From: an uncultured Capnocytophaga sp.
Lineage (GTDB): Bacteria > Bacteroidota > Bacteroidia > Flavobacteriales > Flavobacteriaceae
Length of the DNA: 64,000 bases
NCBI RefSeq assembly: GCF_937936315.1
Contig: NZ_CALGWU010000039.1
Location: 78,477 to 142,476, forward strand
Direction of reading: 5' to 3'
In this document: positions 43,851 through 52,907 of the stretch, piece after piece
Numbering within the stretch: position 1 is the stretch's first letter
Layout of the letters: each line of letters opens with the position of its first letter
The notes under the pieces: model-generated
Databases searched by the model: none
Told to the model about the DNA's origin: nothing
Seen by the model: the letters and a program-made list of their open reading frames with translations, nothing else
Translations under genes and position numbers: made by a program

Positions 43851-45383
43851 TTAGTGTTTAAAGTGTCGTATTCCCGTGAATACCATTCCCATTTGGTGGG
43901 CATCACAATAGTCGATACTGGCTTGATCTTTAATAGATCCACCAGGTTGTATTACAGAGCGGATACCTTCGTCGTGAGCGATTTCCACACAATCGGGGAA
44001 GGGGAAGAAAGCATCACTTGCCATTACGGCATCACTGAGGTCAAACTTAAATTCTTTAGCCTTTTCGATAGCTTGTTTGAGTGCATCAACACGGCTGGTT
44101 TGTCCTGTACCACTTGCGATGAGTTGTTTGTTTTTAGCTAAAACAATAGTATTTGATTTGGTATTCTTACATATTTTAGATGCAAAGAAAAGATCTTCGA
44201 GTACCTCAGCTGAAGGTTTCACAGCAGTAACATATTGTACATCAGCTATGCTATCAGTTTTAAGGTCTTTTTCTTGTACTAAATAGCCATTGAGACACGA
44301 GCGCACACTAGTAGTAGGCATTTTAGCTTTCTTCTGTACTAAAATAATGCGGTTTTTCTTCTGTTCGAGTATTTTTAGAGCTTCATCACTATAAGAAGGC
44401 GCAATGATTACCTCAAAGAACAGCGAGTGAATGGTTTCGGCAGTAGCTGAATCGATTTTTGTATTAGAAATAAGGATACCTCCAAAAGCTGATACGGGGT
44501 CGCCTGCGAGCGCATCTTTATAGGCTTCGTGTATCGTTTTACGGGTTGCTACGCCACAAGCGTTGTTGTGTTTTAATATAGCAAAAGTAGGATCATCGCC
44601 TACAAATTCAGCCATTAGGTTCACAGCAGCATCTACGTCTAAAAGGTTGTTATATGAAAGTTCTTTGCCGTGCAATTTATCGAAAAGGGCATCGAAATCA
44701 CCGTAAAATTCTCCTTTTTGGTGAGGGTTTTCGCCATAGCGCAATACTTGTCCGTGGCACTCGTTGATAGCCAGAGTAGGAATTTCTTCGGTTTGGTTGA
44801 AGTAGTTGAAGATAGCAGTATCATAGTGAGATGATACACGGAAGGCTTTAGCAGCAAAGGTACGGCGCTGTTCTAAAGTAGTGCTTCCGTGTTTTTCGTC
44901 TAAAATCTGCAATAGGTTACCATACTCATCTACAGAGGCTACACAAAGCACATCTTTATAGTTTTTAGCAGCAGCGCGGATGAGTGAAATACCGCCTATA
45001 TCAATTTTTTCAATAATCTCTTGTTCATTAGCACCGCTTGCCACTGTTTTTTCAAAAGGATATAAATCCACAATCACTATATCGATTTGAGGGATAGCAT
45101 ATTGTTTCATTTCTTCAGTATCCTGCACATTGTCCTGACGATTGAGGATGCCTCCAAAAATTTTAGGGTGGAGTGTTTTCACACGTCCTCCAAAAATGGA
45201 GGGATAATCAGTAATACTTTCCACAGGAATTACCTCTACGCCTAATTTTTTGATAAAATCTTCAGTACCCCCAGTAGAGTAGATGGTAATGCCTAAAGTT
45301 TTCATTCTGTGAATGATAGGTTCTAATCCTGTCTTGTCAAAAACAGATATTAAAGCAGATTTTGCTTGTTTTGTAGTGCTCAT
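43851..45383 (-). CDS. purH: Bifunctional AICAR formyltransferase / IMP cyclohydrolase
   Basis: A 510-residue cytosolic enzyme doing the last two steps of IMP synthesis. The N-terminal cyclohydrolase part (ALISVFDKTGLEPI, TGGTEDFI, GGRVKTLHPKI) and the C-terminal formyltransferase part (RYGENPHQKGEFYG, LKHNNACGVA, GQTSRVDALKQA, SDAFFPFPDCVE, IQPGGSIKDQ) are complete. The RYGENPH His and a Lys form the active site. Its own promoter lies 28 nt upstream of the start. Confidence 0.97.
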   Translation of the reverse strand: MSTTKQAKSALISVFDKTGLEPIIHRMKTLGITIYSTGGTEDFIKKLGVEVIPVESITDYPSIFGGRVKTLHPKIFGGILNRQDNVQDTEEMKQYAIPQIDIVIVDLYPFEKTVASGANEQEIIEKIDIGGISLIRAAAKNYKDVLCVASVDEYGNLLQILDEKHGSTTLEQRRTFAAKAFRVSSHYDTAIFNYFNQTEEIPTLAINECHGQVLRYGENPHQKGEFYGDFDALFDKLHGKELSYNNLLDVDAAVNLMAEFVGDDPTFAILKHNNACGVATRKTIHEAYKDALAGDPVSAFGGILISNTKIDSATAETIHSLFFEVIIAPSYSDEALKILEQKKNRIILVQKKAKMPTTSVRSCLNGYLVQEKDLKTDSIADVQYVTAVKPSAEVLEDLFFASKICKNTKSNTIVLAKNKQLIASGTGQTSRVDALKQAIEKAKEFKFDLSDAVMASDAFFPFPDCVEIAHDEGIRSVIQPGGSIKDQASIDYCDAHQMGMVFTGIRHFKH

Positions 45384-45410
45384 TTGAAAAAAAAGTTTTA
45401 TTTTTGGCTA

Positions 45411-45443
45411 CAAAAATAGTACTTTTTACCAATACAAAGCAAA
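45411..45443 (-). promoter_or_regulatory. Promoter of purH
   Basis: Minus strand TTTG (45443-45440), 21 nt, TATTTTTG (45418-45411). The spacer is 1-2 longer than the best fits in the window. Confidence 0.6.
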
Positions 45444-45473
45444 CAAAAGAGATTAAAATTTGTTAATTTGACA

Positions 45474-45507
45474 ATTTGTCAATTAGCCAATTGGTAAATT
45501 GACAAAT
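45474..45507. repeat. AT-rich inverted repeat upstream of porin gene
   Basis: Perfect 11-bp arms atttgtcaatt (45474-45484) and aattgacaaat (45497-45507) around a centre containing agccaattggt. It belongs to the same family as 32514-32550 and 19315-19341 and lies 15 nt before the porin start. Confidence 0.7.
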
Positions 45508-45521
45508 CAATTCTATATCTT

Positions 45522-46667
45522 ATGAGGAAAGCAGTTTTATTTTGTATTTTTATACTCTTTATAATACAAGGCAAAGCCCAAGATAGTATCCCCTCCCACA
45601 GCAATTTGGATTTTTATTTTAGAGGAGGTTTCTTAAGTGAATGGCACAATAAAGTATCCTCCTCTCATTTTCAGTTAGACGAAGCGCGCTTGCATTTCTA
45701 TGGCAATTACAATGAGTCACTTTCGTATCACATTAGGTTTCGATTGAACAAACCTTTTACTGCTACCTCTTTAGATAATGCTACTTCGGCATTAGATTTT
45801 GCTTTTTTGAGTTACCGCTTTGGAGCTTCCAAACGTTGGGAAGTAAGTTTAGGAAAACTATATGCAATGGTAGGCTCTTATGAGTTAGATATACATCCTT
45901 TATATGAGTTTATTTATGCTGATCATCTAGGATATATTACGCGTCCTTTTATTGCAGGAGTAAGGTTAGATGTTTTACTTACTGATACTCAAAATATAGG
46001 CTTACAATTGCATAACACAGTGAATAATACTTTTGAAAAGCACCTGCAAAACAATGGTTTTAGCACAGCTTCTTTTTCAGCGTCTAAAACACCTATAGGA
46101 GCCTATGCGTATTGGCAAGGCAAATTTGCTAAGGGTAAGTTCAATACTCATTATTCTTACAATATTTCACAATTCGCCAATAAATATTACAGTCATTCCA
46201 TCGCTTTGGGGCATCAGTATAAAAGTGATAGACACAACGCCTATTTAGACCTTATGTATGCCAAAATGGGGGCTGATTATTCGCTGTTGGGCTCTAAAAT
46301 TATCAGCGATTACGAAGGATTGACAGCTGGTAACTACTTGATGCGCCAAGATATTACCTATAAAGGCATTGTTGGGAGGTACGAATATCTCTTTACAGAT
46401 TGTTGGAGTGTAGTATTAAAGGCAGGCGCTGAAAGCGTAACGAGTGGCAAAGTACTACAAGGCAATTTGCGTTATAACTATATCTATTCATTAGCAGCTT
46501 TATACGCTCCTATCCCTACCCAAAATCTACATTTTTATGTAGCTTATGCAGGGAATACAATTCGCTATCCTTCTGAAATTTTCACAGAAAAAACACAATA
46601 TCACAGTGTTTCAGCGGGGGCTTATTACAGTCTGCCGCTATTGAAAAATAAGACATTTAGAAATTAA
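45522..46667 (+). CDS. Porin of the phosphate-selective OprO/OprP type
   Basis: A 381-residue outer-membrane protein; signal peptide ends IQGKAQ. Barrel strands alternate as in 16-stranded porins (FYFRGGFLSEWH, LHFYGNYNESLSYHIRFRL, ALDFAFLSYRF, WEVSLGKLYAMVGSYE, TGRPF-type ITRPFIAGVRLDVLL). The region LGKLYAMVGSYELD resembles the OprO/P family conserved segment. It is followed 15 nt later by a permease gene, so they may be cotranscribed. Substrate unknown. Confidence 0.8.
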   Translation: MRKAVLFCIFILFIIQGKAQDSIPSHSNLDFYFRGGFLSEWHNKVSSSHFQLDEARLHFYGNYNESLSYHIRFRLNKPFTATSLDNATSALDFAFLSYRFGASKRWEVSLGKLYAMVGSYELDIHPLYEFIYADHLGYITRPFIAGVRLDVLLTDTQNIGLQLHNTVNNTFEKHLQNNGFSTASFSASKTPIGAYAYWQGKFAKGKFNTHYSYNISQFANKYYSHSIALGHQYKSDRHNAYLDLMYAKMGADYSLLGSKIISDYEGLTAGNYLMRQDITYKGIVGRYEYLFTDCWSVVLKAGAESVTSGKVLQGNLRYNYIYSLAALYAPIPTQNLHFYVAYAGNTIRYPSEIFTEKTQYHSVSAGAYYSLPLLKNKTFRN

Positions 46668-46682
46668 TGTAAAAAATACGAT

Positions 46683-47930
46683 ATGTTCATTTATCTACAA
46701 CTATTAAAAGAGAGTTTTAACTTTGCTATCAAGTCACTGCGCGACAACAAGCTCCGCACTTTCCTATCGCTATTAGGTGTGACGGTGGGTATCTTTTCTA
46801 TTATCTCAGTGTTAGCAGCGGTTGATTCACTCAATAGGAGCATTCAGGAGAGTCTTTCGGGTTTGGATAAGAATATGATCAACCTTTCCAAATATTCTTT
46901 TGCGCCCTCGTCTGTGCCTCAGTGGCAACGCTTGAGCTTTCCGCAAGTTACTTATCAGGAATACGAATTTCTCAAACGTGAATTACCTAATACCGAAGCA
47001 GTGGTGTACGAGTTATTCGGACTCAATTCGGCGGTGAAGTACGGCGGTAAAACTATTCCCTCAATGTCCGTGCAGGCTACCTCAGCGGGGGTGGAACAGA
47101 TTAGTGACATTCGTATGGGCAAAGGGCGTTTTTACAACGATGCGGAAGCTAACGCAGGAACGGCAGTAACGATATTAGGCTATGAAGCTGCCGAACAACT
47201 CTTTGGAGAAGAAGATCCTCTCGATAAAGAAATACGCGTGTTTGGCAGGCGACTCACGGTTATTGGAGTACTGAAAAAATACGGAGAATTGGGGGGCGGT
47301 CCTGATAATAATGCCTATGTAACAGCTAATTTCGTCCGAAGTTTTATGAATACAGGTCCGCAAGGGATGCCCAGTGGGGTCGTACTCAAACCTAAAAAAG
47401 GAGTGGATATGGCAGAATATGAAGCCGTATTGCGCCAGAAATTCCGTACTTATCGCGGACTCAAACCTGAGGATATCGACAATTTTTTCCTCAACAAAAT
47501 CTCCTCGTTTACTGATATGATAGACGAAACCATTGGAATGATGAATGTAGTAGGTTGGATTATTGGGGGCTTTTCTATCTTGGTAGGGGGCTTTGGGATT
47601 GCCAATATTATGTTTGTGAGTGTGAAAGAACGCACCAACCTCATCGGGGTACAAAAGTCGTTAGGCGCTAAAAATCAGTTTATTTTATTTCAGTTTTTGT
47701 TTGAAGCAGTACTTTTGGCGATTATCGGCGGACTTTTTGGGTTGCTATTCGTATGGTTGCTCACCTTTGTAATCCCGAGTAGTGAAGAAGGTTTTACTTT
47801 TATACTATCGTTTAAAAATGTAGCCATAGGTTTGAGTATCTCGTTTGTAGTAGGCTTGCTTTCGGGCATCATTCCTGCTTCCTCAGCAGCACGACTCAAT
47901 CCTGTAGAAGCCATTCGCATGGGGTCATAA
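46683..47930 (+). CDS. ABC transporter permease, MacB/FtsX type
   Basis: A 415-residue protein: N-terminal membrane helix (SLLGVTVGIFSIISVLAAV, about 30-50), a periplasmic MacB core domain to about residue 285, then three helices. The segment FVSVKERTNLIGVQKSLGAKNQFILFQFLFEAVLLAIIGG in two pieces is the FtsX-domain hallmark, and it ends with AARLNPVEAIRMGS as in MacB. The MacB family moves substrates or mechanical force across the inner membrane with a separate ATPase, not in the window. Confidence 0.93.
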   Translation: MFIYLQLLKESFNFAIKSLRDNKLRTFLSLLGVTVGIFSIISVLAAVDSLNRSIQESLSGLDKNMINLSKYSFAPSSVPQWQRLSFPQVTYQEYEFLKRELPNTEAVVYELFGLNSAVKYGGKTIPSMSVQATSAGVEQISDIRMGKGRFYNDAEANAGTAVTILGYEAAEQLFGEEDPLDKEIRVFGRRLTVIGVLKKYGELGGGPDNNAYVTANFVRSFMNTGPQGMPSGVVLKPKKGVDMAEYEAVLRQKFRTYRGLKPEDIDNFFLNKISSFTDMIDETIGMMNVVGWIIGGFSILVGGFGIANIMFVSVKERTNLIGVQKSLGAKNQFILFQFLFEAVLLAIIGGLFGLLFVWLLTFVIPSSEEGFTFILSFKNVAIGLSISFVVGLLSGIIPASSAARLNPVEAIRMGS

Positions 47931-47985
47931 TCGTGGCACGATGAGCTTTTTGTATTACAAATTTTGATTACTAAAAAATCTAAAA

Positions 47986-48666
47986 ATGAAAACACTCTTA
48001 ATCACTTTATTTTCCATCACTTGTCTTTCAGCTCAAGAGTTTATAGGCAAAGATTGGGATATTGATAATTTCTTAGGAGAATTCCCCGATGTAACGGATG
48101 TTTATTTTCTAAAAAAACCACGCCAGAAAAATCCTTGTGTAGCTGATAATACGATTCTATTTCGCCCTGATGGTACTTTTTTTCCACCTTGTATAATAGA
48201 TAAAGATCATTATGATGGTCAATACCAAATGGTGGGGGAAAACTATCTGAAGGTAGCTATTGGCAGTTACTACATTCATAAAGTATCTAATGATGAATTT
48301 TATTTTATCAAAAGTACTGGAAACCTCATTACCGATAAACAAAAAGCTAAAAATGCAGAGGCTTTAGCACGCTTTATGAAAATATATAGCCGAAATGGTA
48401 AATCACCCAATCCTTCTTTCCAACTGAAAAGTGATGTGCCTAAGGATGAGCGTATTGGCAAACTTGTGCGCAAACTCTTTCACCTTATCTCTTACGAAAT
48501 CCTCAAAGGTTACCCTAATGATTTTAGTACCCTTTACCTTGTGAAAGACCTAAAAACCAATACCTATTACTACCTGAGAGAGGAATATTATAAAGATAAA
48601 GTAACAGTTTATTACTTTACTGAAAAAGACTTAAAACAACGTGCTAAAGAACAGAAAAAACAATGA
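47986..48666 (+). CDS. Exported protein of unknown function, tandem paralog A
   Basis: A 226-residue protein with a short signal peptide (TLFSITCLSAQ). Mature part begins EFIGKDWDIDNFLG and then a beta-rich domain with a Cys pair (KNPCVADN, FFPPCII) that may form a disulfide, followed by a helical and beta tail. It is similar to the next gene along its length (signal, IGxxWxIxNxLG, DxxFxxLxKP, YxxxxTGxxxxDxQKA). No family recognised. It overlaps its paralog by 4 nt (ATGA). Confidence 0.75.
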   Translation: MKTLLITLFSITCLSAQEFIGKDWDIDNFLGEFPDVTDVYFLKKPRQKNPCVADNTILFRPDGTFFPPCIIDKDHYDGQYQMVGENYLKVAIGSYYIHKVSNDEFYFIKSTGNLITDKQKAKNAEALARFMKIYSRNGKSPNPSFQLKSDVPKDERIGKLVRKLFHLISYEILKGYPNDFSTLYLVKDLKTNTYYYLREEYYKDKVTVYYFTEKDLKQRAKEQKKQ

Positions 48667-49442
48667 TGAAAACACTTTTTATAACACTCAATTTTCTCTG
48701 TATAGGAATGGTTTCCGCCCAAGACCTTATAGGTGCTAAATGGGAGATTAACAACATATTAGGAGATAATGTTAATGAGGAAGATTTTTATATCCTTACA
48801 AAACCCGAAAATCCCGATTGGAGTTATGGTGATCACCTACAGTTATCTACCGATGGAAATTTTAAATCGTGGTATTCAGCCCCGTGTGGGAATGATTGTT
48901 TTACCACCTCTTATGGTACTTATAAAAAAATCAGTGAGGAATATATTAGTTTCCACATTCAAAAAGTAGAACATTGGGGTGATTGTCGTGATGAAGGGGA
49001 GGTAAAAAAGAATAAGACTAACACTTATTATGTGTATAAAAAATCAGAAAGTGAAATCTATCTTCTCAAAACTACAGGCGACCATTCAAAAGATTTACAA
49101 AAAGTTACCTATGCAAAAGTATTAGCCGATTACTTTAAGATAATCCTTAACAAAAACTATAGTAGTTTTGGAAATATTACGCTGCCTTCCAAGCTGACTT
49201 GGCAACAACGTGCTGATAACTATGCATCACAATACTTAAAACTCACGAACTATGAAATATGTATTACAGGGAGTAATGATTTTTTTATTTCAGTTCATTT
49301 AGTAAAAGATTTAGATAAAAACACCTACTATTACATAGTAGAACGCCCTCTAAAAGAAGGTTATGGTTTATTTCATTATACTGAAGATCAAGTAAAAGAA
49401 TTTAGAGATTACTATGAAAAACACTATGGTAAGAGAAAGTAA
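48663..49442 (+). CDS. Exported protein of unknown function, tandem paralog B
   Basis: A 259-residue protein with signal peptide ending GMVSAQ, similar to the preceding gene: mature start DLIGAKWEINNILGD, then ILTKPENPDWSYG, and the shared TGDHSKDLQKV stretch. It has an extra Cys pair (APCGNDCFTT) and a third Cys (GDCRDEG). The paralogs have diverged most in the middle. Lipocalin-like or immunity-type beta folds are possible but I cannot support either. Confidence 0.75.
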   Translation: MMKTLFITLNFLCIGMVSAQDLIGAKWEINNILGDNVNEEDFYILTKPENPDWSYGDHLQLSTDGNFKSWYSAPCGNDCFTTSYGTYKKISEEYISFHIQKVEHWGDCRDEGEVKKNKTNTYYVYKKSESEIYLLKTTGDHSKDLQKVTYAKVLADYFKIILNKNYSSFGNITLPSKLTWQQRADNYASQYLKLTNYEICITGSNDFFISVHLVKDLDKNTYYYIVERPLKEGYGLFHYTEDQVKEFRDYYEKHYGKRK

Positions 49443-49467
49443 GCACTTATTTAGTTGGTGCTATGCT

Positions 49468-49498
49468 TGGATTATCATAACTTATTCCCTATCTTTGT
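49468..49498 (+). promoter_or_regulatory. Promoter of flotillin-like gene
   Basis: TTG (49468-49470), 20 nt, TATCTTTG (49491-49498). It leaves a leader of about 140 nt before ATG 49641, in which a copy of the ACTTTGGCAAAGT repeat lies. Confidence 0.7.
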
Positions 49499-49533
49499 CG
49501 CAACATTTGTAAAAAACAGATAAGATTGTGATC

Positions 49534-49578
49534 AACTTTACCAAAGTGTGAAACTTTGGCAAAGTGTAGCGATGCAAA
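49534..49578 (+). repeat. ACTTTGGCAAAGT repeat, copy in flotillin leader
   Basis: Two near-palindromic arms, aactttaccaaagt (49534-49547) and aactttggcaaagt (49552-49565), then gtagcgatgcaaaa. The arms can pair with each other over about 13 positions, so the transcript leader would fold into a hairpin. Confidence 0.75.
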
Positions 49579-49640
49579 AGATTATCTCCCTTTTCGAAAA
49601 TGCGGACTTAAAACAAGAATAAACAATTAAAAATAAACTA

Positions 49641-51215
49641 ATGGAAACATTCACTTCACCAATTGGGCTTATCGTTATTTTGGCGGTTGTCCTCTTCGTT
49701 ACTATCTCATCGCTCGTGGCGCGCTACAAACGCTGTCCGTCCGACAAAATTCTCGTAATCTACGGTAAAACGGGCGGTTCATCTGCCAAGTGTATCCACG
49801 GGGGTGGTGCCTTTGTATGGCCTGTGATTCAGGATTATGCCTATTTAGATTTGCGTCCGCTTTCTATCGAGGCAAACCTTACCAATGCGCTGAGCCGTCA
49901 GAATATTCGCGTAGATGTACCTTGTCGTTTTACAATTGCAATTTCTACCGAAGCAGAGAATATGAACGCTGCTGCCGAACGTCTTTTAGGACTTTCTCCT
50001 GAGCAAATTCAAGAGTTAGCAAAAGATATTCTTTTTGGTCAGTTGCGTTTGGTTATCGCTACAATGACTATTGAGGAAATCAATTCCGACCGCGATAAGT
50101 TCCTCGAAAATATCTCTAAAAACGTAGATAGCGAACTCAAAAAAATAGGTTTAAAACTCATCAACGTAAACGTAACCGATATCAAAGACGAGTCTGGTTA
50201 TATTGAGGCTCTTGGTAAAGAAGCGGCTGCCAAAGCCATCAACGAGGCGAAAATCAGTGTAGCTGAACAAGAGAAAATAGGGGAAACAGGTAAAGCTCTT
50301 GCCGACCGTGAGAAAGATACCCAAATAGCCGAAACACACCGCGATAGAGATGTGAAAATCGCTATCACTCAAAAAGATAAAGAGATTAGCATCGCCGAGG
50401 CTAAGAAAGATGAAACTGTAGGGATTGCCGAAGCTAAGAAGTTTGAGTCTATTGGTAAAGCAGAAGCCGACCGTGATAGTCGTATCAAAATTTCAGAAGC
50501 CAATGCCTTGGCTATCAAAGGGGAAAACGAGGCTAAAATTGCGATTGCTAACTCCGAAGCCTTGCGCCGTGAAAAAGAAGCCGAATCGTTGCGTATTGCT
50601 ATTTCGGCTGAAAAAGTACAACAAGCTAAAGCCTTAGAAGAAGCCTATTCAGCTGAAGAAAAAGCTGAAACTGCTCGTTCTGAACGCGAACGTGCTACCC
50701 AAGTGGCAAATATCATTGTCCCTGCTGAAATTGACAAACAGCGCGCTATTATCGAGGCACAAGCCGAAGCTGAACGCCTCCGCGAGAAAGCTAAAGGGGA
50801 AGCCGATGCTATTTATGCTAAAATGGAAGCTGAGGCAAAAGGTCTCTTCCAAATCCTTACCAAACAAGCTGAAGGTTATAAAGATGTGGTTAGTGCAGCA
50901 GGAGGCGACCCTACCAAGGCATTCCAATTGCTCCTTATCGAGAAGTTGCCTGAACTCGTTAAAACCCAAGTGGAAGCTGTTAAGAATATCAAAATCGATA
51001 AGATTACAGTATGGGATTCTGGCAAAGGTGAAGATGGCAATAACTCTACTGCCAATTTCGTATCGGGGATGATGAAAACTGTCCCACCTCTCAACGACCT
51101 CTTCAATATGGCAGGATTGAACCTTCCTACTTACTTGGCTAAAGAAGGAAAACAAATTACGAATGATGAGGGACGAATTACGAATGACGAGAAACAACAA
51201 ACGAATAATGCGTAG
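49641..51215 (+). CDS. Flotillin-like SPFH/band-7 protein
   Basis: A 524-residue protein: N-terminal membrane segment (about 8-24), SPFH domain (SDKILVIYGKTGG to about 200), then a long Ala/Glu/Lys-rich coiled coil (about 215-410: KISVAEQEKIGETGKAL, EAEAKGLFQIL) as in flotillins and YqiK, and a C-terminal globular-to-disordered tail. Flotillins organise membrane microdomains. The last about 20 residues (QITNDEGRITNDEKQ) are encoded by an intergenic repeat that has been taken into the frame. The stop codon is immediately followed by the next start (TAGATG), so translation is probably coupled with the DUF4139 gene. Confidence 0.92.
   Translation: METFTSPIGLIVILAVVLFVTISSLVARYKRCPSDKILVIYGKTGGSSAKCIHGGGAFVWPVIQDYAYLDLRPLSIEANLTNALSRQNIRVDVPCRFTIAISTEAENMNAAAERLLGLSPEQIQELAKDILFGQLRLVIATMTIEEINSDRDKFLENISKNVDSELKKIGLKLINVNVTDIKDESGYIEALGKEAAAKAINEAKISVAEQEKIGETGKALADREKDTQIAETHRDRDVKIAITQKDKEISIAEAKKDETVGIAEAKKFESIGKAEADRDSRIKISEANALAIKGENEAKIAIANSEALRREKEAESLRIAISAEKVQQAKALEEAYSAEEKAETARSERERATQVANIIVPAEIDKQRAIIEAQAEAERLREKAKGEADAIYAKMEAEAKGLFQILTKQAEGYKDVVSAAGGDPTKAFQLLLIEKLPELVKTQVEAVKNIKIDKITVWDSGKGEDGNNSTANFVSGMMKTVPPLNDLFNMAGLNLPTYLAKEGKQITNDEGRITNDEKQQTNNA
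51155..51191 (+). repeat. ACGAATGACGA-type repeat inside coding tail
   Basis: Two units, aattacgaatgatgag (51155-51170) and gaattacgaatgacgag (51175-51191), encode the ITNDE repeats of the flotillin-like protein's C-terminus. Related sequences lie between genes at 52815-52842, 57634-57655 and 63026-63050. Confidence 0.7.
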
Positions 51216-52817
51216 ATGAAACAGTTTATTACCTATATTTTATTGTTTAGTTCAGCTTTTGTGTTAGCGCAAAAAGCGCAGTTCGCTAATGCTAAACTCG
51301 ATGCAGCTACAGTATATTTCAATTCAGCTGAACTTACTCATTATTTTAGTGCGAACCTCAACAAGGGTACGAATGAAATTGTAGTGAAAAACGTTGCTAA
51401 TAGACTGAATGAGAATACACTTCGCATTGTAGCTCCTAAAAATGTAACGGTACTTTCGGCTCAATTTACCACTCAGTATACTACTGATGGTGACAACCTC
51501 TTGCCCAAATCGAAACAAGTGAAAGATAGTATCGACTTGCTGACTTCTCAAATCGATAAACTCAGCAACCAAATTGCTGCTGAAAAGCAGGTGGTAGAGC
51601 TTATCAAAGAAAACAAATCGGTGTTAGGAGGTGGTACGGGACTCAATGTAGCTGAGTACGCTAAGTTTCTCGACTATTCAAAGGATAAGATGACCACTTC
51701 TCTCGACAAAATAGATACGATGACTGATAAGCAAAACAAATTGCGCAGTCTTCGTTACAATTTGGAACAATGCCTTAAAGGAGAAGTTACTAAAGAAGAA
51801 ACACTCTCCGATGGCAAATTGGTGTTGCAAGTAATGGTTGATGCTCCTGTTAAAGCCGATTTCAGTGTGAGTTATATAACCCCCAATGCGTCGTGGGTGC
51901 CTTTTTACGATCTGCGTGCTGACAATATCTCTCAACCAATCAATTTGGTGTATAAGGCGCAAGTGCGACAAAACACAGGGGTAGATTGGAAGCATATCAA
52001 ACTGAGTCTTTCCAGTGGTAATCCTAATCAAAACAATCAGTTTACGCTACTAAAAGCGTGGTATCTCTATTTTGGCAGGCGATATGATGACAACTATGAC
52101 TACGTGAGAGCTAATGTTTATCGTTCAGGAGCAGTAAAAAAAGAAGCAATGGTAGAACAGATACAAGAAGAAGCTACTATTTCCAATTATACAAATCTAA
52201 ACGAAAATCAACTCAATACCTCGTTTGAGATTACTACGCCTTATGATATACTCTCTAACAACAAAGAGCATAGTGTATCACTCAAAGAACTTAAAATCAA
52301 AGCTAAATATGAGTACTACACTGCACCGCGCATAGATAATGGGGTGTATTTGGTAGCTTCAGTTGACGATTATTCGCAGTATAACCTGCTTACTGGTCAG
52401 GCAAATGTGATTTTTGAAGATATGTATGTAGGCAAAACACTGATAGACCCTAATCAAACCTCAGAGAGTATGCAACTCACTATGGGTAATGATAAGAAGA
52501 TAAGTGTAAAACGCGAAAAAATAGCTGACAAATCGGCAACTAAGTTTATTTCCAGCTATAAAGAGCAGACTTTTACTTACGAAATTACCGTTAAGAACAA
52601 TAAAAAAGAGGCTATAGACCTGAAACTAAAAGATCAATATCCACTTACCACTGATGATAAGATACAAATAGAACTTTTAGAAGCCTCAAAAGCTGAAGTG
52701 AATAAGGAAACGGGTATACTCACTTGGGATACCAACCTCAAAGCAGGTGAAACTAAAAAATTCCGCATTAGCTATAAGGTAAAATACCCTAAGAATGAAG
52801 TAATCGGAAATTTGTAA
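51216..52817 (+). CDS. DUF4139/MuiA-type exported protein
   Basis: A 533-residue exported protein (signal peptide ending SAFVLAQ). N-terminal DUF4140-like part (ATVYFNSAELTHYFSANLNKGTNEIVVKNV), a central helical region (about 95-195), and a C-terminal DUF4139 beta region (SVSYITPNASWVPFYDLRA, FTYEITVKNNKKEAIDLKLKDQYP, GILTWDTNLKAGETKKFRISY). The family is named for a mucoidy-inhibitor homolog; function is poorly known. It directly follows the flotillin-like gene. Confidence 0.88.
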   Translation: MKQFITYILLFSSAFVLAQKAQFANAKLDAATVYFNSAELTHYFSANLNKGTNEIVVKNVANRLNENTLRIVAPKNVTVLSAQFTTQYTTDGDNLLPKSKQVKDSIDLLTSQIDKLSNQIAAEKQVVELIKENKSVLGGGTGLNVAEYAKFLDYSKDKMTTSLDKIDTMTDKQNKLRSLRYNLEQCLKGEVTKEETLSDGKLVLQVMVDAPVKADFSVSYITPNASWVPFYDLRADNISQPINLVYKAQVRQNTGVDWKHIKLSLSSGNPNQNNQFTLLKAWYLYFGRRYDDNYDYVRANVYRSGAVKKEAMVEQIQEEATISNYTNLNENQLNTSFEITTPYDILSNNKEHSVSLKELKIKAKYEYYTAPRIDNGVYLVASVDDYSQYNLLTGQANVIFEDMYVGKTLIDPNQTSESMQLTMGNDKKISVKREKIADKSATKFISSYKEQTFTYEITVKNNKKEAIDLKLKDQYPLTTDDKIQIELLEASKAEVNKETGILTWDTNLKAGETKKFRISYKVKYPKNEVIGNL

Positions 52818-52842
52818 TGACGAAATACGAATGACGAGTTAC
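52815..52842. repeat. Intergenic ACGAATGACGAG repeat
   Basis: Sequence with the core acgaaatacgaatgacgag after the DUF4139 gene, similar to the units at 51155-51191; it lies directly before the terminator at 52844. Confidence 0.6.
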
Positions 52843-52843
52843 A

Positions 52844-52882
52844 AAAAAGCAGTTGGATACTTATTTTATCCAACTGCTTTTT
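52844..52882. terminator. Bidirectional terminator, DUF4139 / cysK
   Basis: Perfect 16-bp stem, aaaaagcagttggata (52844-52859) and tatccaactgcttttt (52867-52882), 7-nt loop, A5/T5 at the ends, between convergent genes. Confidence 0.92.
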
Positions 52883-52907
52883 AATTATTAAGACTTTTCA
52901 CTTTTCA

